Assembly (NCBI GenBank): GCA_040954595.2
Contig: CM082591.2
Coordinates: 11,408,001 to 11,472,000 of the forward strand
Direction: 5' to 3'
DNA from: Balanoglossus misakiensis
Taxonomy: Eukaryota > Hemichordata
Length of the DNA stretch: 64,000 nt
Made by a program: the position numbers and the translations under genes
Shown: in pieces, positions 21,726 through 34,023 of the stretch
Numbering within the stretch: position 1 is the first letter of the stretch
How the letters are laid out: every line of letters begins with the position of its first letter
The notes under the pieces: generated by a model
Seen by the model: only the letters and a program-made list of their open reading frames with translations
The model's database searches: none
What the model was told of the DNA's origin: nothing

Positions 21726-23492
21726 ATGTGTCTGGAAGCAACCATGGAAACTTTAGAACTATCCGTCAATCTACAGAGTCTAGTAGAAAACTTTCTTATC
21801 CTCATAGGCCTATCTATGTGTTCTGCGCATCACAACAGAATTTGGTAAACAAACAAGGCTGTGTTTGGAAGCAACCATGGAAACTTTAGAACTATCCGTC
21901 GATCTACAGAGTCTAGTGGAAAACTTCCTTATGCGCATAGGCTTATCTATGTGTACTACGCATCACAACAGAATTCGGTTAATAAACGAGGCTGTGTTTG
22001 GAAGCAATCATGGAAATTTTAGAACTATCCGTCGATCTACACAGTCTTGTGGAAAACTTTCTTATGCGCATAGGCTTATCCATGTGTTCTACGCATCACA
22101 ACAGAATTCGGTAAATAAACGAGGCTGTGTTTGGAAGCAACCATGGAAATTTTAGAACTATCCGTCCATCTACAGATTCTAGTGGAAAACTTCCTTATGC
22201 GCTTAGGCCTATCATGTGTCCTGCGCATCACAACAGAATTCAATTAATAAACGTGGCTGTGTTTGGAAGCAACCATGGAAATTTTAGAACTATCTGTCGA
22301 TCTACCGAGTCTATCAGAAAACTTTCTCATGCGCATAGGTCTATCGTGTGTTCTGCGAATCACAACAGAATTTTGAAAACAAACGAGGCTGTGTTTGGAA
22401 GCAACCATGGAAACTTTAGAACTATCCGTCGATCTACAGAGTCTAGTGAAAAGTTTCTTATGCGCATAGACCTATCATATGTTCTGCGCATCACAACAGA
22501 ATTTTCTAAACAAACGAGGCTGTGTTTGGAAGCAACCATGGAAACTTTAGAACTATCCGTCGATCTACTGAGTCTAGTGGAAAACTTTCTTATGCGCAAA
22601 GGCCTATCATGTGTTTTGCGCATCACAACAGAATTAAATTAATAAACGTAGCTGTGTTTAGAAGCAACAATGGAAATTTTAGAACTATCCGTCGATCTAC
22701 TGAGTCTAGTGGAAAACTTTCTGATGCGCATAGGCCTATCATGTGTTTTGCGCATCACAACAGAATTAAATTAATAAACGTAGCTGTGTTTGGAAGCAAC
22801 CATGGAAATTTTAGAACTATCCGTGGATCTACTGAGTCTACTGGAAAACTTTCTTATGCGCATAGGCCTATCATGTGTTCTGCGCATCACAACATAATTT
22901 TGTAAACAAACGAGGATGTGTTTGGAAGCAACCATGGAAACAGAATTTTGTAAACAAACGTGGCTGTGTTTGGAAGCAACCATGGAAACTTTAGAACTAT
23001 CCGTCGATCTACAGAGTCTAGTGGAAAACTTTCTTATGCGCATAGGCATATCTATGTGTTCTGCGCATCACAACAGAATTCGGTAAATAAACGAGGGTGT
23101 GTTTGGAAGCAACCATGGAAATTTTAGAACTATCCGTCCATCTACCGAGTCTATCAGAAAACTTTCTCATGCGCATAGGTCTATCGTGTGTTCTGCGAAT
23201 CACAACAGAATTTTGAAAACAAACGAGGCTGTGTTTGGAAGCAACCATGGAAACTTTAGAACTATCCGTCGATCTACAGAGTCTAGTGAAAAGTTTCTTA
23301 TGCGCATAGACCTATCATATGTTCTGCGCATCACAACAGAATTTTGTAAACAAACGAGGCTGTGTTTGGAAGCAACCATGGAAACTTTAGAACTATCCGT
23401 CGATCTACTGAGTCTAGTGGAAAACTTTCTTAAGCGCATAGGCCTATCTATGTGTTCTGCGCATCACAACAGAATTTTGTAAACAAACGAGG
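21726..23492 (+). repeat. HOR D, copy 2 (1767 bp)
   Basis: This is the basic D repeat. Its landmarks match D1 at 1767-bp offset from 20360 (22127) through 21332 (23099). A hybrid unit near 23118 joins CGTCCATC to CCGAGTCTATCAG, shared with D1 (21351) but absent from D3 and D4. The private TTCTAAACAAAC near 22502 and TTATCCATGTG near 22077 distinguish it. Confidence 0.88.
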
Positions 23493-25392
23493 ATGTCTCT
23501 GGAAGCAACCATGGAAACTTTAGAACTATCCGTCAATCTACAGAGTCTAGTAGAAAACTTTCTTATCCTCATAGGCCTATCATGTGTTCAGCGCATCACA
23601 ACAGAATTTGGTAAACAAACAAGGCTGTGTTTGGAAGCAACCATGGAAACTTTAGAACTATCCGTCGATCTACAGAGTCTAGTGGAAAACTTCCTTATGC
23701 GCATAGGCTTATATATGTGTACTACGCATCACAACAGAATTCGGTTAATAAACGAGGCTGTGTTTGGAAGCAATCATGGAAATTTTAGAACTATCCGTCG
23801 ATCTACACAGTCTAGTGGAAAACTTTCTTATGCGCATAGGCTTATCTATGTGTTCTACGCATCACAACAGAATTCGGTAAATAAACGAGGCTGTGTTTGG
23901 AAGCAACCATGGAAATTTTAGAACTATCCGTCCATCTACAGATTCTAGTGGAAAACTTCCTTATGCGCTTAGGCCTATCATGTGTCCTGCGCATCACAAC
24001 AGAATTCAATTAATAAACGTGGCTGTGTTTGGAAGCAACCATGGAAATTTTAGAACTATCTGTCGATCTACCGAGTCTATCAGAAAACTTTCTCATGCGC
24101 ATAGGTCTATCGTGTGTTCTGCGAATCACAACAGAATTTTGAAAACAAACGAGGCTGTGTTTGGAAGCAACCATGGAAACTTTAGAACTATCCGTCGATC
24201 TACAGAGTCTAGTGAAAAGTTTCTTATGCGCATAGACCTATCATATGTTCTGCGCATCACAACAGAATTTTGTAAACAAACGAGGCTGTGTTTGGAAGCA
24301 ACCATGGAAACTTTAGAACTATCCGTCGATCTACTGAGTCTAGTGGAAAACTTTCTTATGCGCAAAGGCCTATCATGTGTTTTGCGCATCACAACAGAAT
24401 TAAATTAATAAACGTAGCTGTGTTTAGAAGCAACAATGGAAATTTTAGAACTATCCGTCGATCTACTGAGTCTAGTGGAAAACTTTCTGATGCGCATAGG
24501 CCTATCATGTGTTTTGCGCATCACAACAGAATTAAATTAATAAACGAAGCTGTGTTTGGAAGCAACCATGGAAATTTTAGAACTATCCGTGGATCTACTG
24601 AGTCTAGTGGAAAACTTTCTTATGCGCATAGGCCTATCATGTGTTCTGCGCATCACAACATAATTTTGTAAACAAACGAGGATGTGTTTGGAAGCAACCA
24701 TGGAAACAGAATTTTGTAAACAAACGTGGCTGTGTTTGGAAGCAACCATGGAAACTTTAGAACTATCCGTCGATCTACAGAGTCTAGTGGAAAACTTTCT
24801 TATGCGCATAGGCATATCTATGTGTTCTGCGCATCACAACAGAATTCGGTAAATAAACGAGGGTGTGTTTGGAAGCAACCATGGAAATTTTAGAACTATC
24901 CGTCCATCTACAGAGTCTAGTGGAAAACTTTCTTATGCGCATAGGCTTATCTATGTGTTCTACGCATCACAACAGAATTCGGTAAATAAACGAGGCTGTG
25001 TTTGGAAGCAACCATGGAAATTTTAGAACTATCCGTCCATCTACAGAGTCTAGTGGAAAACTTCCTTATGCGCTTAGGCCTATCATGTGTCCTGCGCATC
25101 ACAACAGAATTCAATTAATAAACGTGGCTGTATTTGGAAGCAACCATGGAAATTTTAGAACTATCCGTCGATCTACAGAGTGTAGACGAAAACTTCCTTA
25201 TGCGCATAGACCTATCATATGTTCTGCGCATCACAACAGAATTTTGTAAACAAACGAGGCTGTGTTTGGAAGCAACCATGGAAACTTTAGAACTATCCGT
25301 CGATCTACTGAGTCTAGTGGAAAACTTTCTTAAGCGCATAGGCCTATCTATGTGTTCTGCGCATCACAACAGAATTTTGTAAACAAACGAGG
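23493..25392 (+). repeat. HOR D, copy 3 (1900 bp)
   Basis: It matches D2 up to about 24890. It then carries P- and Q-type units (25014-25250, with the unusual GTGTAGACG) where D1 and D2 have the CCGAGTCTATCAG hybrid, making it one 133-bp unit longer. ATGTCTCTGG at 23493 and GTGTTCAGCGC near 23585 are private to the D3/D4 lineage or to this copy. Confidence 0.86.
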
Positions 25393-27821
25393 ATGTGTCT
25401 GGAAGCAACCATGGAAACTTTAGAACTATCCGTCAATCTACAGAGTCTAGTAGAAAACTTTCTTATCCTCATAGGCCTATCATGTGTTCAGCGCATCACA
25501 ACAGAATTTGGTAAACAAACAAGGCTGTGTTTGGAAGCAACCATGGAAACTTTAGAACTATCCGTCGATCTACAGAGTCTAGTGGAAAACTTCCTTATGC
25601 GCATAGGCTTATCTATGTGTACTACGCATCACAACAGAATTCGGTTAATAAACGAGGCTGTGTTTGGAAGCAATCATGGAAATTTTAGAACTATCCGTCG
25701 ATCTACACAGTCTAGTGGAAAACTTTCTTATGCGCATAGACCTATCATATGTTCTGCGCATCACAACAGAATTTTGTAAAGAAACGAGGCTGTGTTTGGA
25801 AGCAACCATGGAAACTTTAGAACTATCCGTCGATCTACTGAGTCTAGTGGAAAACTTTTTTATGCGCATAGGCCTATCATGTGTTTTGCGCATCACAACA
25901 GAATTCAATTAATAAACGTAGCTGTGTTTGGAAGCAACCATGGAAATTTTAGAACTATCCGTCGATCTACTGAGTCTAGTGGAAAACTTTCTTATGCGCA
26001 TAGGCCTATCATGTGTTCTGCGCATCACAACAGAATTTTGTAAACAAACGAGGCTGTGTTTGGAAGCAACCATGGAAATTTTAGAACTATCCGTCGATCT
26101 ACAGAGTCTAGTGGAAAACTTCCTTATGCGCATAGGCTTATCTATGTGTACTACGCATCACAACAGAATTCGGTTAATAAACGAGGCTGTGTTTGGAAGC
26201 AATCATGGAAATTTTAGAACTATCCGTCGATCTACACAGTCTAGTGGAAAACTTTCTTATGCGCATAGGCTTATCTATGTGTTCTACGCATCACAACAGA
26301 ATTCGGTAAATAAACGAGGCTGTGTTTGGAAGCAACCATGGAAATTTTAGAACTATCCGTCCATCTACAGATTCTAGTGGAAAACTTCCTTATGCGCTTA
26401 GGCCTATCATGTGTCCTGCGCATCACAACAGAATTCAATTAATAAACGTGGCTGTGTTTGGAAGCAACCATGGAAATTTTAGAACTATCTGTCGATCTAC
26501 CGAGTCTATCAGAAAACTTTCTCATGCGCATAGGTCTATCGTGTGTTCTGCGAATCACAACAGAATTTTGAAAACAAACGAGGCTGTGTTTGGAAGCAAC
26601 CATGGAAACTTTAGAACTATCCGTCGATCTACAGAGTCTAGTGAAAAGTTTCTTATGCGCATAGACCTATCATATGTTCTGCGCATCACAACAGAATTTT
26701 GTAAACAAACGAGGCTGTGTTTGGAAGCAACCATGGAAACTTTAGAACTATCCGTCGATCTACTGAGTCTAGTGGAAAACTTTCTTATGCGCAAAGGCCT
26801 ATCATGTGTTTTGCGCATCACAACAGAATTAAATTAATAAACGTAGCTGTGTTTAGAAGCAACAATGGAAATTTTAGAACTATCCGTCGATCTACTGAGT
26901 CTAGTGGAAAACTTTCTGATGCGCATAGGCCTATCATGTGTTTTGCGCATCACAACAGAATTAAATTAATAAACGTAGCTGTGTTTGGAAGCAACCATGG
27001 AAATTTTAGAACTATCCGTGGATCTACTGAGTCTAGTGGAAAACTTTCTTATGCGCATAGGCCTATCATGTGTTCTGCGCATCACAACATAATTTTGTAA
27101 ACAAACGAGGATGTGTTTGGAAGCAACCATGGAAACAGAATTTTGTAAACAAACGTGGCTGTGTTTGGAAGCAACCATGGAAACTTTAGAACTATCCGTC
27201 GATCTACAGAGTCTAGTGGAAAACTTTCTTATGCGCATAGGCATATCTATGTGTTCTGCGCATCACAACAGAATTCGGTAAATAAACGAGGGTGTGTTTG
27301 GAAGCAACCATGGAAATTTTAGAACTATCCGTCCATCTACAGAGTCTAGTGGAAAACTTTCTTATGCGCATAGGCTTATCTATGTGTTCTACGCATCACA
27401 ACAGAATTCGGTAAATAAACGAGGCTGTGTTTGGAAGCAACCATGGAAATTTTAGAACTATCCGTCCATCTACAGAGTCTAGTGGAAAACTTCCTTATGC
27501 GCTTAGGCCTATCATGTGTCCTGCGCATCACAACAGAATTCAATTAATAAACGTGGCTGTATTTGGAAGCAACCATGGAAATTTTAGAACTATCCGTCGA
27601 TCTACAGAGTGTAGTCGAAAACTTCCTTATGCGCATAGACCTATCATGTGTTCTGCGCATCACAACAGAATTTTGTAAACAAACGAGGCTGTGTTTGGAA
27701 GCAACCATGGAAACTTTAGAACTATCCGTCGATCTATAGAGTCTAGTGGAAAACTTTTTTATGCGCATAGGCCTATCATGTATTCTGCGCATAACAACAG
27801 ATTTCCTTAAATAACGAGGCT
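25393..27821 (+). repeat. HOR D, copy 4 and tail, carrying a C-type block
   Basis: It starts like D3 (GTGTTCAGCGC at about 25486), but four units near 25736-26100 are C-type: GACCTATCATATG, GTAAAGAAACG and the 25808/25940/26072 units match C copies such as 11262-11530. It then resumes D-type at 2429-bp offset from D3 (23893 to 26322) down to the P-Q pair at 27443-27700. The final unit, with CGATCTATAGAG and GCATAACAACAG, leads into HOR E. Confidence 0.84.
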
Positions 27822-29929
27822 GTGTTTGGAAGCAACCATGGAAATTTTAGAACTATCCGTCGATCTACTGAGTCTAGTGGAAAACTTTCTTATGCGCATA
27901 GGCCTATCATGTGTTTTGCGCATCACAACAGAATTAAATTAATAAACGTAGCTGTGTTTGGAAGCAACCATGGAAATTTTAGAACAATCCGTCGATCTAC
28001 TGAGTCTAGTGGAAAATTTTCTGATGCGCATAGGCCTATCATGTGTTTTGCGCATCACAACAGAATTAAATTAATAAACGTAGCTGTGTTTGGAAGCAAC
28101 CATGGAAATTTTAGAACTATCCGTCGATCTACTGAGTCTAGTGGAAAACTTTCTTATGCGCATAGGCCTATCATGTGTTCTGCGCATCACAACAGAATTT
28201 TGTAAACAAACGAGGCTGTGTTTGGAAGCAACCATGGAAATTTTAGAACTATCCGTCGATCTACTGAGTCTAGTGGAAAACTTTCTTAAGCGCATTGGCC
28301 TATCTATGTGTTCTGCGCATCACAACAGAATTCGGTAAATAAACGAGGGTGTGTTTGGAAGCATCCATGGAAATTTTAGAACTATCCGTCCATCTACAGA
28401 GTCTAGTGGAAAACCTTCTTATGCGCATAGACCTATCATGTGTTCTGCGCATCACAACAGAATTTTGTAAACAAACGAGGCTGTGTTTGGAAGCAACCAT
28501 GGAAGCTTTAGAACTATCCGTCGATCTACAGAGTCTAGTGGAAAACTTTCTTATGCGCATAGACCTATCATATGTTCTGCGCATCACAACAGAATTTTGT
28601 AAACAAACGAGGCTGTGTTTGGAAGCAACCATGGAAACTTTAGAACTATCCGTCGATCTACAGAGTCTAGTGGAAAACTTTTTTATGCGCATAGGCCTAT
28701 CATGTATTCTGCGCATCACAACAGATTTCCTTAAATAACGAGGCTGTGTTTGGAAGCAACCATGGAAATTTTAGAACTATCCGTCGATCTACTGAGTCTA
28801 GTGGAAAACTTTCTTATGCGCATAGACCTATCATGTGTTCTGCGCATCACAACAGAATTTTGTAAACAAACGAGGCTGTGTTTGGAAGCAACCATGGAAA
28901 CTTTAGAACTATCCGTCGATCTATAGAGTCTAGTGGAAAACTTTTTTATGCGCATAGGCCTATCATGTATTCTGCGCATAACAACAGATTTCCTTAAATA
29001 ACGAGGCTGTGTTTGGAAGCATCTATGGAAATTTTAAAACTATCCGTCGATCTACTGAGTCTAGTGGAAAACTTTCTTATGCGCATAGGCCTATCATGTA
29101 TTCTGCGCATCACAACAGATTTCCTTAAATAACGAGGCTGTGTTTGGAAGCAACCATGGAAATTTTAGAACTATCCGTCGATCTACTGAGTCTAGTGGAA
29201 AACTTTCTTATGCGCATAGGCCTATCATGTGTTTTGCGCATCACAACAGAATTAAATTAATAAACGTAGATGTGTTTGGAAGCAACCATGGAAATTTTAG
29301 AACTATCCGTCGATCTACTGAGTCTAGTGGAAAACTTTCTGATGCGCATAGGCCTATCATGTGTTTTGCGCATCACAACAGAATTAAATTAATAAACGTA
29401 GCTGTGTTTGGAAGCAACCATGGAAATTTTAGAACTATCCGTCGATCTACTGAGTCTAGTGGAAAACTTTCTTATGCGCATAGGCCTATCATGTGTCCTG
29501 CGCATCACAACAGAATTCAATTAATAAACGTGGCTGTGTTTGAAGCAACCATGGAAATTTTAGAACTATCCGTCGATCTACAGAGTGTAGTCGAAAACTT
29601 TCTTATGCGCATAGACCTATCATGTGTTCTGCGCATCACAACAGAATTTTGTAAACAAACGAGGCTGTGTTTGGAAGCAACCATGGAAGCTTTAGAACTA
29701 TCCGTCGATCTACAGAGTCAAGTGGAAAACTTTCTTATGCGCATAGACCTATCATATGTTCTGCTCATCACAACAGAATTTTGTAAACAAACGAGGCTGT
29801 GTTTGGAAGCAACCATGGAAACTTTAGAACTATCCGTCGATCTACAGAGTCTAGTGGAAAACTTTTTTATGCGCATAGGCCTATCATGTATTCTGCGCAT
29901 CACAACAGATTTCCTTAAATAACGAGGCT
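27822..29929 (+). repeat. HOR E, copy 1 (2108 bp)
   Basis: It begins after a 131-bp TTAAATAACG unit. The opening runs through three AATTAAATTAATAAACG / CTGAGTC units, a CTTAAGCGCATTGG unit, then GAAGCATCC and GGAAGCTTTAG units. Landmarks 27822, 28090 and 28349 recur at 29930, 30198 and 30456. The middle also repeats the opening at 29140. It contains the 260-codon frame at 29140-29922, which exists only because a G is lost in TTTGAAGC near 29541. Confidence 0.84.
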
Positions 29930-30719
29930 GTGTTTGGAAGCAACCATGGAAATTTTAGAACTATCCGTCGATCTACTGAGTCTAGTGGAAAACTTTCTTA
30001 TGCGCATAGGCCTATCATGTGTTTTGCGCATCACAACAGAATTAAATTAATAAACGTAGCTGTGTTTGGAAGCAACCATGGAAATTTTAGAACTATCCGT
30101 CGATCTACTGAGTCTAGTGGAAAACTTTTTGATGCGCATAGGCCTATCATGTGTTTTGCGCATCACAACAGAATTAAATTAATAAACGTAGCTGTGTTTG
30201 GAAGCAACCATGGAAATTTTAGAACTATCCGTCGATCTACTGAGTCTAGTGGAAATCTTTCTTATGCGCATAGGCCTATCATGTGTTCTGCGCATTACAA
30301 CAGAATTTTGTAAACAAACGAGGCTGTGTTTGGAAGCAACCATGGAAATTTTAGAACTATCCGTCGATCTACTGAGTCTAGTGGAAAACTTTCTTAAGCG
30401 CATGGCCTATCTATGTGTTCTGCGCATCACAACAGAATTCGGTAAATAAACGAGGGTGTGTTTGGAAGCATCCATGGAAATTTTAGAACTGTCCGTCCAT
30501 CTACAGAGTCTAGTGGAAAACCTTCTTATGCGCATAGACCTATCATGTGTTCTGCGCATCACAACAGAATTTTGTAAACAAACGAGGCTGTGTTTGGAAG
30601 CAACCATGGAAGCTTTAGAACTATCCGTCGATCTACAGAGTCTAGTGGAAAACTTTCTTATGCACATAGACCTATCATATGTTCTGCGCATCACAACAGA
30701 ATTTTGTAAACAAACGAGG
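29930..30719 (+). repeat. HOR E, copy 2 (partial)
   Basis: It follows E1 at 2108-2107-bp offset until about 30760, where CTACTGAGTCTAATGG replaces the expected CAGAGTCTAGTGG unit. A one-base loss in GCGCATGGCC (about 30400) and GTGGAAATCTTTC near 30250 are private. Confidence 0.83.
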
Positions 30720-31118
30720 CTGTGTTTGGAAGCAACCATGGAAACTTTAGAACTATCCGTCGATCTACTGAGTCTAATGGAAAACTTTCTTAAGCGCATA
30801 GGCCTATCTATGTGTTCTGCGCATCACAACAGAATTCGGTAAATAGACGAGGGTGTGTTTGGAAGCATCCATGGAAATTTTAGAACTATCCGTTCATCTA
30901 CAGAGTCTAGTGGAAAACCTTCTTATGCGCATAGACCTATCATGTTTTCTGCGCATCACAACAGAATTTTGTAAACAAACGAGGATGTGTTTGGAAGCAA
31001 CCATGGAAACTTTAGAACTATCCGTCAATCTACAGAGTCTAGTGGAAAACTTTCTTATCCTCATAGGCCTATCATGTGTTCTGCGCATCACAACAGAATT
31101 TTGTAAACAAACAAGGCT
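30720..31118 (+). repeat. Lead-in units to HOR F
   Basis: It carries CTGAGTCTAATGG (30775) and AAATAGACGAGG (30842), two rare variants that recur together at 33812 and 33879 (offset 3037). It is followed by CGTTCATC / CATGTTTTCTGCGC and a CGTCAATC / TTATCCTCATA unit. The latter unit is missing from the second occurrence, which explains why the offset drops from 3037 to 2905. Confidence 0.82.
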
Positions 31119-34023
31119 GTGTTTGGAAGCAACCATGGAAATTTTAGAACTATCCGTCCATCTACAGAATCTAGTGGAAAACTTCCTTATGCGCTTAGGC
31201 CTATCATGTGTCCTGTGCATCACAACAGAATTCAATTAATAAACGTGGCTGTGTTTGGAAGCAACCATGGAAATTTTAGAACTATCCGTCGATCTACAGA
31301 GTGTAGTCGAAAACTTTCTTATGCGCATAGACCTATCATGTGTTCTGCGCATCACAACAGAATTTTGTAAACAAACGAGGCTGTGTTTGGAAGCAACCAT
31401 GGAAACTTTAGAACTATCCGTCGATCTACAGAGTCTAGTGGAAAACTTTCTTATGCGCATAGACCTATCATATGTTCTGCGCATCACAACAGAATTTTGT
31501 AAACAAACGAGGCTGTGTTTGGAAGCAACCATGGAAATTTTAGAACTATCCGTCGATCTACTGAGTCTAGTGGAAAACTTTCTTAAGCGCATAGGCCTAT
31601 CTATGTGTTCTGCGCATCACAACAGAATTCGGTAAATAAACGAGGGTGTGTTTGGAAGCATCCATGGAAATTTTAGAACTATCCGTCCATCTACAGAGTC
31701 TAGTGGAAAACCTTCTTATGCGCATAGACCTATCATGTGTTCTGCGCATCACAACAGAATTTTGTAAACAAACGAGGATGTGTTTGGAAGCAACCATGGA
31801 TACTTTAGAACTATCCGTCGATCTACAGAGTCTAGTGGAAAACTTTCTTATCCTCATAGGCCTATCATGTGTTCTGCGCATCACAACAGAATTTTGTAAA
31901 CAAACAAGGCTGTGTTTGGAAGCAACCATGGAAATTTTAGAACTATCCGTCCATCTACAGAATCTAGTGGAAAACTTCCTTTTGCGCTTAGGCCTATCAT
32001 GTGTCCTGCGCATCACAACAGAATTCAATTAATAAACGTGGCTGTGTTTGGAAGCAACCATGGAAATTTTAGAACTATCCGTCGATCTACAGAGTGTAGT
32101 CGAAAACTTTCTTATGCGCATAGACCTATCATGTGTTCTGCGCATCACAACAGAATGTTGTAAACAAACGAGGCTGTGTTTGGAAGCAACCATGGAAACT
32201 TTAGAACTATCCGTCGATCTACAGAGTCTAGTGGAAAACTTTCTTATGCGCATAGACCTATCATATGTTCTGCGCATCACAACAGAATTTTGTAAACAAA
32301 CGAGGCTGTGTTTGGAAGCAACCATGGAAACTTTAGAACTATCCGTCGATCTACAGATTTTAGGAAAAAACTTTCTTATGCGCATAGGCATATCTATGTG
32401 TTCTGCGCATCACAACAGAATTCGGTAAATAAACGAGGGTGTGTTTGGAAGCAACCATGGAAATTTTAGAACTATCCGTCCATCTACAGAGTCTAGAGGA
32501 AAACTTTCTTATGCGCATAGGCTTATCTATGTGTTCTACGCATCACAACAGAATTCGGTAAATAAACGAGGCTGTTTGGAAGCAACCATGGAAATTTTAG
32601 AACTATCCGTCCATCTACAGAGTCTAGTGGAAAACTTCCTTATGCGCATAGGCCTATCATGTGTTCTGCGCATCACAACAGAATTTTGTAAACAAACGAG
32701 GCTGTGTTTGGAAGCATCCATGGAAATATTAGAACTATCCGTTCATCTACAGAGTCTAGTGGAAAACCTTCTTATGCGCATAGACCTATCATGTTTTCTG
32801 CGCATCACAACAGAATTTTGTAAACAAACGAGGATGTGTTTGGAAGCAACCATGGAAACTTTAGAACTATACGTCAATATACAGAGTCTAGTGGAAAACT
32901 TTCTTATCCTCATAGGCCTATCATGTGTTCTGCGCATCACAACAGAATTTTGTAAACAAACAAGGCTGTGTTTGGAAGCAACCATGGAAATTTTAGAACT
33001 ATCCGTCCATCTACAGAATCTAGTGGAAAACTTCCTTATGCGCTTAGGCCTATCATGTGTCCTGTGCATCACAACAGAATTCAATAATAAACGTGGCTGT
33101 GTTTGGAAGCAACCATGGAAATTTTAGAACTATCCGTCGATCTACAGAGTGTAGTCGAAAACTTTCTTATGCGCATAGACCTATCATGTGTTCTGCGCAT
33201 CACAACAGAATTTTGTAAACAAACGAGGCTGTGTTTGGAAGCAACCATGGAAATTTTAGAACTATCCGTCGATCTACTGAGTCTAGTGGAAAACTTTCTT
33301 AAGCGCATAGGCCTATCTATGTGTTCTGCGCATCACAACAGATTTCCTTAAATAACGAGGCTGTGTTTGGAAGCAACCATGGAAATTTTAGAACTATCCG
33401 TCGATCTACTGAGTCTAGTGGAAAACTTTCTTATGCGCATAGGCCTATCATGTGTTTTGCGCATCACAACAGAATTAAATTAATAAACGTAGCTGTGTTT
33501 GGAAGCAACCATGGAAATTTTAGAACTATCCGTCGATCTACTGAGTCTAGTGGAAAACTTTCTGATGCGCATAGGCCTATCATGTGTTTTGCGCATCACA
33601 ACAGAATTAAATTAATAAACGTAGCTGTGTTTGGAAGCAACCATGGAAATTTTAGAACTATCCGTCGATCTACTGAGTCTAGTGGAAAACTTTCTTATGC
33701 GCATAGGCCTATCATGTGTTCTGCGCATCACAACAGAATTTTGTAAACAAACGAGGCTGTGTTTGGAAGCAACCATGGAAATTTTAGAACTATCCGTCGA
33801 TCTACTGAGTCTAATGGAAAACTTTCTTAAGCGCATAGGCCTATCTATGTGTTCTGCGCATCACAACAGAATTCGGTAAATAGACGAGGGTGTGTTTGGA
33901 AGCATCCATGGAAATTTTAGAACTATCCGTTCATCTACAGAGTCTAGTGGAAAACCTTCTTATGCGCATAGACCTATCATGTTTTCTGCGCATCACAACA
34001 GAATTTTGTAAACAAACAAGGCT
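31119..34023 (+). repeat. HOR F, copy 1 (2905 bp)
   Basis: Landmarks 31119, 31646, 31912, 32441, 32743 and 33081 recur 2905 bp downstream. Tags are CAGAATCTAGTGG, CCTTTTGCGCTTAGG (about 31979), CTAGAGGAAAAC, the 2-bp-deleted GGCTGTTTGG (32571) and the 1-bp-deleted TTCAATAATAAACG (33082). Near 33341-33756 an E-like run of AATTAAATTAATAAACG units is inserted that F2 does not have. Confidence 0.85.
32571..32580 (+). repeat. GGCTGTTTGG 2-bp deletion tag (seven occurrences)
   Basis: The usual CTGTGTTTGG has lost GT, giving a 130-bp unit that changes reading frame. The same deletion recurs near 35476, 37191, 38908, 39964, 41679 and 42735, each time preceded by CTAGAGGAAAAC and GGCTTATCTATG. It traces descent through HORs F and G. 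Confidence 0.88.
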
